DNA of 64,000 nucleotides from Phenylobacterium sp. J426 (GCF_024699945.1 NZ_JAJOMY010000001.1:1798001-1862000), one strand, 5' to 3'; counted from the stretch's first letter, positions 1 through 8,154 are shown. Notes: generated by a model from the sequence alone, not told the origin. Made by a program: numbers and translations.

Positions 1-104
1 AGAGAAGTCCCGCCGTGGGAACAGGCGCACCAGGCAGAGCAGACGCACGGCTGTTGAACCCGCCTCGCCGGCTGAGTCGTTCCTCCGCGCAGGAGGATGA
101 CCGA

Positions 105-293
105 ATGGGCGACGACAAGCAGAACGTGGGCGAGTCGGACCGCAGCCGGGTTTCAGGCTCGGAGCGCTATGAGGTCCGCTACTTCGCCGAGAAGCACGGG
201 ATTACCATGGAGCAGGCCGGCGAGCTGATCGGCAAGCACGACAACGACCGGGAGACGCTGGACCGGGCCGCGGAGCAGCTGGAGGGCGGCTAG
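105..293 (+). CDS. DUF3606 domain small protein
   Basis: This 62-residue protein has the DUF3606 pattern: a short variable polar N-terminus, then a helical segment (YEVRYFAEKHGITMEQAGEL) and an ending rich in D, E and R. The ATG at 105 is chosen over upstream in-frame starts because GGAGG lies about ten bases before it. DUF3606 proteins are small, common in alphaproteobacteria and of unknown function. It lies upstream of and in the same direction as ku. No tRNA or attachment site separates it from the phage lysis genes, so it may be prophage cargo. The family call is recognition by eye. Confidence 0.7.
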   Translation: MGDDKQNVGESDRSRVSGSERYEVRYFAEKHGITMEQAGELIGKHDNDRETLDRAAEQLEGG

Positions 294-462
294 AGCTAAG
301 CCCTTGACGCGAATCACGAATCATCCAGACGGCGGCGCTTGTTAACGCTTTCAAACCCCTACATGGCGACTCCCGCGGCGCTGAGGCGCTGTGGGAGCGG
401 CCTCGGCGCTGCCCAGCCCTCTTAGCGACGGGCCGCTTTCCCCATTCGTAGGAAGGAAGCCC

Positions 463-1341
463 ATGGCCGCCCGTCCCGCCTGGAACGGACACCTCAAGCT
501 GTCGCTCGTTACCTGCCCGGTCGCGCTCTACAAGGCCACCGAGGCGGCGAAGCGCGGCGTCAGCTTCAACCTGATTGATCCGAAGACCAACGACCGCATC
601 CGCATGAAGCCGCAGGACGCTTCCGGCGAGGAAGTGCAGCGCTCGGACCTGGTGAAGGGCTACCAGGTCGACAAGAACCTGTACGTCACCGTCACCGACG
701 ACGAGCTGCGGGCGCTGAAGGTCGAGAGCAACGGAGCCATCCAGATCGAGCGCTTCGTGCCGGAAGCCGAGATCGATCGGCTGTACTGGGATCAGCCCTA
801 CTACCTCGTGCCGGACGGTGATCTGGCCGTTGAGCCCTACGCCGTCATCCGCGAGGCCATGCGCCAAGGCGGCCAAGTGGCGCTTGCCCGTGTCGTGATG
901 AACGGTCGGGAGCGGCAGTTCGCGCTTGAGGTGCGCGGCAAGGGGATCGTCGCGCACGCCATCCGCACGCATCAGGAGGTGCGCGACGCTGGGGCATACT
1001 TCGATCGCCTGCCCGAGACGAAGCCTGACGCGGCGATGGTCACCATCGCCAAGCAGATCCTGACGCAGCACGCAGGCCCCTTCGACCCCGCCTCGTTCGT
1101 CGACCGCTATCAGGCGGCCGTGCTGGAGCTCGTGGAGCGCAAGAAGGCCGAGCAGGGCATCGTCCGCGCTGGCTCGCGTAGCCGCGAGGAACCGCGGGAG
1201 GCGCAGATCATCGACCTGATGGCTGCGCTGAAGGCGAGCCTTGGCGGTGGCGCTGCGACCTCCGGTGACCGGCGCAAGCGGGCTCCTGCAAAGGCGGCTG
1301 CGAAGCCTGCCCCGGCGAAGCGCACACGGAAGGTGGGCTGA
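463..1341 (+). CDS. ku: Non-homologous end-joining protein Ku
   Basis: Bacterial Ku forms a homodimeric ring that threads onto double-strand DNA ends and recruits LigD for end joining. The 292-residue product opens with the typical Ku start (WNGHLKLSLVTCPVALYKAT), continues through the beta-barrel core (residues about 10-230, including SDLVKGYQVDK and RFVPEAEIDRLYWDQPYYL) and ends in a Lys/Arg/Ala-rich DNA-binding tail. Length is normal. The ATG at 463 follows GGAAGGA. No ligD is in the window, so the ligase partner must be elsewhere. It ends 104 bp from the phage spanin genes, convergently, with a hairpin between. Because no attachment site is seen between it and the phage genes, it may be carried by the prophage. 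Confidence 0.93.
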   Translation: MAARPAWNGHLKLSLVTCPVALYKATEAAKRGVSFNLIDPKTNDRIRMKPQDASGEEVQRSDLVKGYQVDKNLYVTVTDDELRALKVESNGAIQIERFVPEAEIDRLYWDQPYYLVPDGDLAVEPYAVIREAMRQGGQVALARVVMNGRERQFALEVRGKGIVAHAIRTHQEVRDAGAYFDRLPETKPDAAMVTIAKQILTQHAGPFDPASFVDRYQAAVLELVERKKAEQGIVRAGSRSREEPREAQIIDLMAALKASLGGGAATSGDRRKRAPAKAAAKPAPAKRTRKVG

Positions 1342-1378
1342 AACGCAAAGGCCCCGCCAGCGCGAAGCTGACGGGGCC
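1341..1378 (-). terminator. Hairpin terminator between ku and the phage lysis operon
   Basis: GGCCCCGCCAG (1350-1360) pairs with CTGACGGGGCC (1368-1378) around a 7-nt loop, with one mismatched pair. Read on the minus strand the stem is followed by TTTGCGTTT, so it fits a Rho-independent terminator for the leftward phage late operon. Read on the plus strand it lies directly after the ku stop codon but lacks a U-tract. Confidence 0.55.
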
Positions 1379-1445
1379 GGTGCAACATAGAAAGGGCGGC
1401 CAGGCAAGGCCGTGTGCCTCTAACTTTTGAGAGGCGGCGCGGGTT

Positions 1446-1730
1446 TCAGGGCGGCGCGCAGCTCACGTCCTGCATCCCGTTCGCCACCGCCCACCTGCAC
1501 AGCCGGCCGACCTGCGCTTGCAGCCCCCTGCCCCAGCTGAGCACCGCCGCGCTGTAGTCGTTCGCGGCCTTCTCAGAGATCAGCGCCTCATCGGGCACTC
1601 GCGGCTCCGGCGGCGCCAGCAGATCGGCACGCGGGGGGTAAGCCTGATGCACCTCCGGCTTGCTGTGCGCGCACGCGGCACAGGTAAGCGAGGCGAGCAG
1701 CACTAGGGCGGTTGTCGTCTTCCTGGTCAT
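1446..1730 (-). CDS. Outer-membrane spanin subunit (Rz1-like lipoprotein)
   Basis: This 94-residue product begins with a basic/hydrophobic lipoprotein-type signal (TALVLLASLTCAACAHS) with a candidate lipobox cysteine near residue 21, followed by a proline-rich stretch. That is the layout of an o-spanin, the outer-membrane lipoprotein that works with the i-spanin to fuse inner and outer membranes at lysis. Its start is nested in another frame inside the upstream i-spanin gene, an overlap typical of Rz/Rz1 pairs. It is the last gene of the leftward lysis cassette. Assignment rests on layout and context, not on sequence similarity. Confidence 0.65.
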   Translation of the reverse strand: MTRKTTTALVLLASLTCAACAHSKPEVHQAYPPRADLLAPPEPRVPDEALISEKAANDYSAAVLSWGRGLQAQVGRLCRWAVANGMQDVSCAPP

Positions 1731-2001
1731 CGGCTTTCTCCAGCTCCCGTTGCAGTTCGGCCATTCGCCGGGCGTCGGCGAGGCGTTGTTCGGCGGCGAC
1801 CTCCTTGGCGGCGGAGTCGATCGTCACGGCGTCAGTGATTGCGGCGGCGCGGCGCTCGGCCTGGCGGGCGGCTTCACGGCGCTCCCCGACATGCACGGCG
1901 AGCATCCAGGCCAGGGTGAGCAGCAGCAGGCCCACGCCCACCCCGGCCAGGCCCGCGATCAGGCGGTTCGAGCGGATCCAGAGGAACGCGGTGGCGAGCA
2001 T
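1588..2001 (-). CDS. Inner-membrane spanin subunit (Rz-like)
   Basis: This 137-residue protein has one N-terminal transmembrane segment (residues about 14-36, LIAGLAGVGVGLLLLTLAWM) and then a long charged helical region rich in A, E and R that should form a periplasmic coiled coil (about 40-95). This is the expected shape of an i-spanin. It overlaps the o-spanin gene in a different frame over about 140 bp. Immediate neighbours are the muramidase and holin-like genes, so the whole 1446-3540 interval reads as a lysis cassette. Confidence 0.65.
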   Translation of the reverse strand: MLATAFLWIRSNRLIAGLAGVGVGLLLLTLAWMLAVHVGERREAARQAERRAAAITDAVTIDSAAKEVAAEQRLADARRMAELQRELEKADDQEDDNRPSAARLAYLCRVRAQQAGGASGLPPACRSAGAAGAASAR

Positions 2002-2081
2002 CCGAGGTATCTCCGTGCGAGAGGGACGTAGAAGGGCCAGACCAGCGCCAGGAGCAGCAGGAGGAAGGCCCGGCGGATCAC
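1959..2081 (-). CDS. Small single-span membrane protein in lysis cassette
   Basis: A 40-residue reading frame with GTG start lies three bases after the endolysin stop codon and overlaps the i-spanin start in another frame. Its N-terminal half is one hydrophobic helix (AFLLLLLALVWPFYVPLA). A small membrane protein at this place in a lysis cassette could be a holin or antiholin accessory, but nothing in the sequence proves it is expressed. It is included because it fills the gap between endolysin and spanin exactly. Confidence 0.35.
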   Translation of the reverse strand: MIRRAFLLLLLALVWPFYVPLARRYLGCSPPRSSGSARTA

Positions 2082-2083
2082 GG

Positions 2084-2791
2084 CTAAGCGGCGTGGCGCG
2101 CGTGCGCCGAGGCGAGCTTCGTGTGGTAGCCGTTCGCCGCGTAGGCGGGTCCGTTGTACCGGCGCGCGAAGTCCTCCCACCGACCCTCGCGCAGTTCGTC
2201 GTCCAGCTTGTTCGAGATGACGAACTGGACGAACGCTAGAAGGTGCTCTCGCTCACTCCGACGCATGGCGGCCACGAAGGCGTCGACCGTGGGGAAGCCG
2301 CAGGCCTCGTGGTTGAAGCCCATGATCTGGAAGCGGCCGTAGCTGGCGGACTTATAGGCCGCCTCGCGGTCAAGGTTCGCTGCGTAGAGCAGTTGATCCC
2401 AGCGCTCAGCCTGGGTCTTCTTGTAGGGCTTCTGGCCCCACTTCGGATAGCTGACGCCGCCGTGCGTGCTGTCGAAACGATGGCCGGTCAGGCGCGAAAA
2501 GACGTGGGGCTCGAACAGAATGACCGGGCGGCCGTCAGGCCCAAAGCCTCGGCCATTGCTCTCGACGTCATCGACGGCGCGGATGGCGGCCACGTCGCAC
2601 CGCAAGCGGGCGGCGGCTTCCGCATAGTCTTCCGCGAACAGACCGATGACGGGGCCATTTGCGGCGGGCGCAGCAGGGGGCGCCGCTGGGATTGGCGCAG
2701 GAGCCGCCTCGGCCTTGTTCAGCAACTCCCCTAGCCGGGCGATCAGCCGCCGGGCCTCGTCGCGCTCCTCTGTGGTCAGGGTGAGGCTCAC
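2084..2791 (-). CDS. Phage endolysin, N-acetylmuramidase family
   Basis: This 235-residue enzyme should cleave the glycan backbone of peptidoglycan at the end of infection. The N-terminal 50 residues form a helical, Ala/Pro-rich linker region. The catalytic domain (about 50-230) matches the N-acetylmuramidase (DUF3380) pattern, with the likely catalytic glutamate in AIRAVDDVESNGRGF, then VILFEPHVFSRLTG and SYGRFQIMGFNHEACGF. No signal peptide is seen, so release would depend on a holin. Its start overlaps the stop of the upstream holin-like gene by four bases (2788-2791), which suggests translational coupling. Confidence 0.85.
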   Translation of the reverse strand: MSLTLTTEERDEARRLIARLGELLNKAEAAPAPIPAAPPAAPAANGPVIGLFAEDYAEAAARLRCDVAAIRAVDDVESNGRGFGPDGRPVILFEPHVFSRLTGHRFDSTHGGVSYPKWGQKPYKKTQAERWDQLLYAANLDREAAYKSASYGRFQIMGFNHEACGFPTVDAFVAAMRRSEREHLLAFVQFVISNKLDDELREGRWEDFARRYNGPAYAANGYHTKLASAHARHAA

Positions 2792-3138
2792 GGGCGCGGC
2801 CCTCCATACATGGCAGGGTCTTCGGCGGGCTCCGCCTCACGGATCGCCACGTCCACGTCAGGCGCGGCGATGATCGCAGCGGCGCCCGGCGGCGGGGTGG
2901 CCGAGGCTTTCACCTTCTCCACTTCCGAGGTGTGCGCCGCGATCCGGGTCAGCTCGAAGGCCTTGCCGATGTAGAGCGCGCCGACGCCAGCGAAGACGCC
3001 GGTGATGAAGATCGCTCCGTCGTTACCGTCGCTGACCTTGTAGGCAATGACGACGGTAGCCCAGGACGCGGCGGCGGAGGTGAAGATGATCGCCAGGGGC
3101 CGGGCCAACTCGCCGATGAAGGACTTGATGTGCTCCAT
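2788..3138 (-). CDS. Holin-like membrane protein
   Basis: This 116-residue protein has two hydrophobic segments (LAIIFTSAAASWATVVIAYK and AIFITGVFAGVGALYIGKAF) and a long hydrophilic C-terminal tail rich in E, A and P. Two-span proteins of this size directly upstream of an endolysin are commonly holins, which permeabilise the inner membrane to let endolysin out. The call is based on topology and position. It overlaps the endolysin start by four bases, and the coiled-coil membrane gene ends three bases upstream. Confidence 0.55.
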   Translation of the reverse strand: MEHIKSFIGELARPLAIIFTSAAASWATVVIAYKVSDGNDGAIFITGVFAGVGALYIGKAFELTRIAAHTSEVEKVKASATPPPGAAAIIAAPDVDVAIREAEPAEDPAMYGGPRP

Positions 3139-3141
3139 CGG

Positions 3142-3540
3142 TCAGTCCTCCAGCTTCGTGATCGTGGTCTTGCCTGCGGCGAGGTTGGCGAGGGACCGCT
3201 GGATGCCCGCAACCTCCCTCGCCGTCCTCTCACCGCTCTTCTCGATGTGGTCGAAGCGTATGCGGCTCTCGGTCCGCAGCTCCGTGAGCGCGTCGTTGAG
3301 GCGCTGCAGTATCCCTTCGTCGCGTTCGATGGTGGTGAGGCGCTGATTGATCGCCGCCCGGTCGCTCTCTGACTCCCGGCGGAAGGCGTCCATGCCCTCG
3401 GCCCAGCGCTTCAGCTCCTGGAACGCGTCCTGAAGCCCCTTCACCAGCTGCCGCATGGTGGCGATCACGGCGACGGCGGTGACAAGGTAGAAGGCAGCCT
3501 GCATCAGCAGGCCCAGCCACGGCGCGGGCGCGTGAGGCAT
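3142..3540 (-). CDS. Membrane-anchored coiled-coil protein of the lysis cassette
   Basis: The 132-residue product has one N-terminal membrane segment (LLMQAAFYLVTAVAVIATM, about 11-29) followed by a strongly charged helical stretch with heptad-like spacing to about residue 120. It opens the lysis cassette. A single-span coiled-coil protein here could help holin timing or act as a tail-associated or spanin-like factor. I do not recognise a family. The start at 3540 is the first in-frame ATG. Confidence 0.5.
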   Translation of the reverse strand: MPHAPAPWLGLLMQAAFYLVTAVAVIATMRQLVKGLQDAFQELKRWAEGMDAFRRESESDRAAINQRLTTIERDEGILQRLNDALTELRTESRIRFDHIEKSGERTAREVAGIQRSLANLAAGKTTITKLED

Positions 3541-3606
3541 CGTTCCATCCTGAACTAAGGGGTAAAAGGGGATGCCGCCGACGCCGGGCCGGAACGGGAG
3601 CGATCT

Positions 3607-3846
3607 ATGAAGGTGCGCGAACTGATCGAAGCGCTATCGGCGTTCGATCCGGAGTTCCTGGTGATGATCCCAGGCCAGGCCGAGAACGTGGAAGTGCTCG
3701 ACCAGGTGCTGTTGGACTGGGCCGCGCCTGAAGGCGGACGGCTACAGCTCACCTACCCTGATGAGCCGGGACAGCCGGTCGTGCGGATGGTCGGGCCGGA
3801 AGGGCCCGGCGAGGACTACTTCCGGAACACGGCGGCGGAGGACTGA
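3607..3846 (+). CDS. Hypothetical small acidic protein (cargo gene)
   Basis: This 79-residue plus-strand protein lies between two leftward phage modules, so it has its own orientation and probably its own promoter, as prophage morons do. It is acidic (16 D/E against 5 K/R) and starts with a compact motif (MKVRELIEALSAFDPEFLVM) resembling short proteins described only as hypothetical in phages. The ATG at 3607 is preceded by a GGGAG-like site. No function can be assigned. Confidence 0.6.
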   Translation: MKVRELIEALSAFDPEFLVMIPGQAENVEVLDQVLLDWAAPEGGRLQLTYPDEPGQPVVRMVGPEGPGEDYFRNTAAED

Positions 3847-4070
3847 GGTTGACCGCTTCCGCCTGAGGTGGCGTGCTTAGGCCGCCGAGCGTAGTCCCTC
3901 CGGTCCGCTCGGTAGGCCGGCGCGGAGGACGGAGCGCGCCGGCCACCTTTCCCGCTCATAGACGCGCAGCGAGAGCGGTGGCTGCGCAGAGGCAGCACAC
4001 GCTGCGCTTGCACGATTTCCACTGCACCCGTCCCAAACCAGCGATATGCTGACGCTTGGGAGGCGACACT

Positions 4071-5180
4071 ATGCAAGAGCGCGAAGGGCAGTTCGTTGAA
4101 CTGCAGTCGATCCGAGCCCTTCTCGCGCCGGTCGTTCTGATCGAACACTGCCTGGGCTACTTCCGGACTGCTGAGTGGGTCGATACCGTCCGTTGGGCGC
4201 TGAATGATGAGGCGCTCCTTGTGACGTTCTTCACTATGAGCGGCTACCTGATGGCCCTTGCCGTCCTGAAGCGGGATGAGCAAGGAAAGAACAGCGCTAC
4301 CGACTTCTACGTGCGCCGCCTATTCCGGCTCTATCCAACCATCTTGGCGGCGTCCGCGCTCAGTCTCGCCTACCTCCTGACGCTGCACTATGGCCGTCCC
4401 ATTCCAGGCGCGTCCGAATGGATGCTTGACCGTTTCCAAGAAGACCGAATGACGGTCCTACATCTCGCGGCTAGCGCGGCCGGCCTGTTGGCCTTTCTCC
4501 TACCGCCGCTGTGGACCAACTCGGCTGAACTCGCGGGCTCAGCCCTGATGCCTTGGCTGCCGCACCTAATCCGTCGCCGCCTGTTCTGGGTCACGCTGGC
4601 CGCCCTCGGCATCGTCAGCGTCCTGGTGGGCTCCAGTACCTACTACGGGGTCGGTCTGTATTTGGTCGACTTCATGATCGGTGCGGCCGTTTGTGTTCTG
4701 CCGACCTGGGTTGGCGAGAGGCTGCGGGCCTCGAAGCGCCTAGCTTATGGAGTCCTGCTGATAGCGTTTGTCACACTCGCCTTCAGCGGGATGATCCTCC
4801 CGGAAGGCCATCATAGGCCTACTCAAATCCTCGCTTCGCTGGGCGCCGCTGCGATCTTGACGTGCATCACGACAGGGTCTGTTGACCTGCCATTCCTACG
4901 GACCAAATTCGGCACCTTCATGGGCGACATCGGCTTCGCCATGTACCTACTGCACTTCCCAGTGATGTGCCTGATCGCTTGGCCTCTTGCGTTGACCACG
5001 CTCGGTTCCGAAGCGAAGGCCTTCACCCTGGCCGGGCTCACCCTCGCGACGACGATCCCGCTTTCGTACCTGAGCTATCGCTATGTCGAGATGCCGGGAC
5101 AGCGCCTCGGCAAGTGGTTCCTCGCGCAGCGCTGGAGCGCGTGGCTTTCTCAGCCCCGCTCCACCCAGACCACAGCGTAA
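4071..5180 (+). CDS. Acyltransferase family 3 membrane protein (O-antigen acetylase-like)
   Basis: This 369-residue integral membrane protein has the acyltransferase-3 pattern: FVELQSIRALLAPVVLIEHC near the N-terminus, about ten hydrophobic helices, the RRLFRLYP motif (about residue 82) and YRYVEMPGQRL at the end. The family transfers acetyl or other acyl groups to surface polysaccharide. The ATG at 4071 is preceded by GGGAGGCG. It sits on the plus strand beside the tailspike gene and the two genes overlap convergently by 31 bp. Prophages often carry such enzymes to change the host's surface receptor (lysogenic conversion), which fits this position. The substrate cannot be read from sequence. 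The 224 bp upstream (3847-4070) hold no other gene. Confidence 0.85.
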   Translation: MQEREGQFVELQSIRALLAPVVLIEHCLGYFRTAEWVDTVRWALNDEALLVTFFTMSGYLMALAVLKRDEQGKNSATDFYVRRLFRLYPTILAASALSLAYLLTLHYGRPIPGASEWMLDRFQEDRMTVLHLAASAAGLLAFLLPPLWTNSAELAGSALMPWLPHLIRRRLFWVTLAALGIVSVLVGSSTYYGVGLYLVDFMIGAAVCVLPTWVGERLRASKRLAYGVLLIAFVTLAFSGMILPEGHHRPTQILASLGAAAILTCITTGSVDLPFLRTKFGTFMGDIGFAMYLLHFPVMCLIAWPLALTTLGSEAKAFTLAGLTLATTIPLSYLSYRYVEMPGQRLGKWFLAQRWSAWLSQPRSTQTTA

Positions 5181-7330
5181 CTCGTCCCGATCGGCCATGC
5201 GTCGAACACGTAGGAGCGGTTGGCTGCCATCACCTTGTCCGCCCCCGTGTTCAGCTTGAGGCTCGTCCCGTGCTTAAGCGTGACGTTGCTGTTGCCGTAA
5301 ACGACGAGTTCCTGCCCCGCCACACCGCCCGTGAAACTCGTCACGTCAGTCGCCGAGGCGTGCTCCAACAGCAAGCGGGTCGTACCCTCAGCGTTCGGGG
5401 TCGCACCCGAAGAGATGCGCCTCACAGCCGAAACAAACGCGACGCCCTGGGGTGAGAATGCATTCTGCCGGATCGCGCCGGTCTGGTGATCATAGGATCT
5501 TGGGTGGACCAGCTTGGCACGCCGAAGCGGTGCTCCCTCACTGCTGGCGGAGTAGTTGAAGCCGTAGCGATGGCGCTTAGTCGGGTCGTAGGTTCCGCAG
5601 CGCGCAACGGGGTTGATCAGAGTTCCGCCGGCGATCAGGGTACCGGCTGAGCCAGGCACGCCGACGAAACCGTCGTAGGTGTTATCGCGGGCTAGGCCAT
5701 TATCGAGGGCGTAGCAGTTCCCGTACTGGCCCTCACCGGTGATCATCCCGTGGCCGAAGTTGCGCATCGCGCGAACTGCGTTGACGCGACTGATGTCAAC
5801 AGCAAGGTCGACAAAGCCTACATCCGACTGCTCGGCATTAATCTCGTTGATCCAGTTGTTTCCGCCCCGCATCAGCACGCCGACCTCGCGGATAACGTCG
5901 CACGTGATCGTCCCGGTCGCGGGGCTCGCAGCCCCAGAGGCAATTATCGTCTGGAACGTCGTCGAAGACGGCACCGCCGTGACGTACTTGATGTCGTTGT
6001 AGTCGGCCTGGTTCGCGCCATACATGAAGACGATGTCGCCGACGACAATGCCGTGCGGAGCCGCGCTCGTGTACGTCGCAACCCCCGCGCTCTGCGTCGC
6101 CGTGACCGTCAGCGACTTGGACATGCCGGTGTTCGAACAGTAGCCCTGGACCCGCTCGATGTTGTGGTCGGCTCCATCGATGTCGACGGCGGCTTTAATC
6201 TCCTCAGGCACGCCGCCCATGAAGGCAAAGTTGGCCTGGATACGCCGGATCTCGGCGTTGGCCGCTCCGTCCTTCGTGCGGAAGCCCTGCTGGCCGGTGC
6301 GCGAGATGCTGAGGTCTTCGTAGCGGCCGTTGAAGCAGGCCACGTCCACCCCGATCTGGTCGGGCCTGCCCGGTCCTGCCCCGATCACATGCAGCTTGCG
6401 AAGGCTCGCCCCATACACCGTCTCGTCGGAGCCGATCACGTAGGGCGCGTCAGACCCGGCGCTGATGACGATGGAGGCCGTGCGACCGACAATCCCCGGA
6501 TTGCCGATGGAGCAGTCGGTGTCCCCGATGAGCGCGACGCGGTCCGCCAAGGTCACGTCATCCGCGATCCGCGCGCCGCTGGTCAGGCTCGCCCGGCCGC
6601 CGCCACGGGCGTCGACATAGTCGATCAGGGCTTGCAGCGCCGCGCTGTCGTCCGTGCCGATCCAGCAATCCACGCCGGCCACACCGGGGGACGCCGCAGG
6701 GCTGACCGTCGCCGTCGTGTCGCCCGTCACGGCCGTAATGGTCCCGATGTAGCCGAAGGTGTTCGGGATGATCACCTTCTTGCCCACGTCCTCTGAGGTG
6801 AAGGACGCGCCCGGGACGGTCATGTTGCCCGTCCCGTTGGCGATGGTCGCGGCCGGGTAGTTGACTGCATCGACCTTCGCACCCGCCTGACGGTCGTTCG
6901 GATAAGGCTCCGACAGTTCCCACCAGGCCCCGTCGGCAGACTGGAACTTGCAGGCATGTGAGGGCTCCGCACCCACGCGCCTATAGAGAGCGCCGCCGCC
7001 GTCGCCGTGGGCGTAGTATCCACTCGTGCTGATCGTCTGGAATACAGACGGGATATTGGTCGCCGACCACGCTGCCCGCGTTCCCTTGTCTTCGGCCGCC
7101 GCAAGGGCCGCCGAAACCAGGCCTTCAGCGGCGTTCTTGGCCGTCGTTGCGCCCTGAGCAGCGGTCTCAGCGTCGAGCACGGCTGTCGCGAGCGGTTCAA
7201 GTTCGGCGGCGACGCTTGTCGCCGTGCCGGCCGCAGCTTCGGCGTCTGCCTTCGCTTGAACAGCAGCCTCGCCGGCGGCGAGTACAGCCGCGAACTCAGG
7301 CGCTTCCGAAAGAGGCCTGCGCGCTACCAT
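5150..7330 (-). CDS. Tailspike / tail fibre with right-handed beta-helix
   Basis: This 726-residue protein is the likely receptor-binding protein. Residues 1-90 are an Ala-rich helical stem for attachment to the tail tip. A glycosidase-type linker follows (GTRAAWSATNIPSVFQTIST), and from about 200 there are short repeating beta-strand turns typical of pectate-lyase folds, starting at DDSAALQALIDYVDARGGGR. The C-terminal 80 residues look like a small beta-domain. Such spikes bind and often depolymerise capsule or O-antigen. The 3' end overlaps the convergent acyltransferase gene. Substrate and enzyme activity are unknown. Confidence 0.82.
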   Translation of the reverse strand: MVARRPLSEAPEFAAVLAAGEAAVQAKADAEAAAGTATSVAAELEPLATAVLDAETAAQGATTAKNAAEGLVSAALAAAEDKGTRAAWSATNIPSVFQTISTSGYYAHGDGGGALYRRVGAEPSHACKFQSADGAWWELSEPYPNDRQAGAKVDAVNYPAATIANGTGNMTVPGASFTSEDVGKKVIIPNTFGYIGTITAVTGDTTATVSPAASPGVAGVDCWIGTDDSAALQALIDYVDARGGGRASLTSGARIADDVTLADRVALIGDTDCSIGNPGIVGRTASIVISAGSDAPYVIGSDETVYGASLRKLHVIGAGPGRPDQIGVDVACFNGRYEDLSISRTGQQGFRTKDGAANAEIRRIQANFAFMGGVPEEIKAAVDIDGADHNIERVQGYCSNTGMSKSLTVTATQSAGVATYTSAAPHGIVVGDIVFMYGANQADYNDIKYVTAVPSSTTFQTIIASGAASPATGTITCDVIREVGVLMRGGNNWINEINAEQSDVGFVDLAVDISRVNAVRAMRNFGHGMITGEGQYGNCYALDNGLARDNTYDGFVGVPGSAGTLIAGGTLINPVARCGTYDPTKRHRYGFNYSASSEGAPLRRAKLVHPRSYDHQTGAIRQNAFSPQGVAFVSAVRRISSGATPNAEGTTRLLLEHASATDVTSFTGGVAGQELVVYGNSNVTLKHGTSLKLNTGADKVMAANRSYVFDAWPIGTSYAVVWVERG

Positions 7331-7489
7331 CTATTCGCCCTCCGAGTAGTACAGCGCGCCGTCCTCGGGATCGCTGTAGTAGGTCTCTTCGTCTTCAGTG
7401 CTCACCACCCATGCCGCCCCCTCCGGCGGCACGAACAGATCAGCGCCCCGGGGGATCAGCCCCGGGCCGGTTCCGATACGGCGTGTCAT
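7331..7489 (-). CDS. Small acidic protein upstream of tailspike
   Basis: This 52-residue frame starts at an ATG at 7489, runs MTRRIGTGPGLIPRGADLFV and ends in a tail with repeated Tyr-Tyr-Ser and many D/E. Its stop codon touches the tailspike start codon (7330), with no gap, and it fills the space between the glycine-rich tail protein and the tailspike, so it is most likely a real gene of the tail module. I do not recognise a family. It may be a small tail-tip or chaperone component for the spike. Confidence 0.6.
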   Translation of the reverse strand: MTRRIGTGPGLIPRGADLFVPPEGAAWVVSTEDEETYYSDPEDGALYYSEGE

Positions 7490-7504
7490 GGTATGCTCCG
7501 AGGC

Positions 7505-8154
7505 TCAGCCGGTGACCGTGAAGGTCCCGTCGCCGGTGAAGGTGTGGACGGTCCACTCGCCGGAGGTCGTGATCGCCCCTCCAGTCGCCGTCAGGGTTCC
7601 TGTGCGGTACCGGGCCACGGCGCGGCCGGCCTGGCCCGGGAAGCCTTCGGCGCCCAGGCCGCCATTCCCTCCGCCGCCCTGGTTCGGCAGCGTCGATTGC
7701 GCCCCCGGCGTGCCGGTTGTGACGGACACCGCGCCGGCGCCGCCCGAGCCATATGTTCGTGTCGTCCCGTCGAAGTCGGAGGCAAGGCCAGGGCCGCCGT
7801 CCATGCCGGAACGTGGGCCGGCCGCGCCATCGCCGCCCTCGGGGGTCGGGGCCGACTGCAGACGGTTGTTGCCGTGAGCGCCGCCTTCCGCCGTGAGCAC
7901 GCCAGCGATTACAGTGTCGCCGCCGTCGCCTGGGAACACGTCGTCGGGAGGGAGGATGTCCTCACCAGCATTCCCGCCCTGGCCGATGGTGACGGCGAAC
8001 GACTGACCGGGCGTGACTGCGACGGTCGCGAACACGACTTCACCACCCGAGCCTGCGTCGACAGCGCCGCTGTTCCCCCCCCGCCGCCGCCGCCGCCGCC
8101 AACGCCCATCCAGCCCACGAGCCTGCTGGGCCTGAGCGCGCCACCGAACAGCAT
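7505..8154 (-). pseudogene. Glycine-rich tail protein, out of frame at a poly-G tract
   Basis: The natural start is the ATG at 8154, overlapping the upstream stop in a TGATG coupling. The frame MLFGGALRPSRLVGWMGVGG enters a run of six GGC codons and then eight G (8075-8082 on the plus strand) and loses phase. The other frame continues as a coherent protein of about 190 residues (NSGAVDAGSGGEVVFATVAV...). Nine or six G would restore one reading frame. Glycine-rich domains like this occur in phage adhesins and tail-tip proteins. The tract could be a sequencing error or a phase-variable switch. Note that the other frame shifts listed here mostly need one base fewer, while this one needs one more or two fewer. 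Confidence 0.65.
8075..8100. repeat. Poly-C8 plus (GCC)6 simple repeat in tail protein gene
   Basis: Eight C (8075-8082) are followed by six GCC triplets (8083-8100). On the coding (minus) strand this is (GGC)6 and then G8. The total of 26 bases is not a multiple of three and breaks the glycine-rich tail gene. Both the triplet and mononucleotide parts are prone to slippage. Confidence 0.9.
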
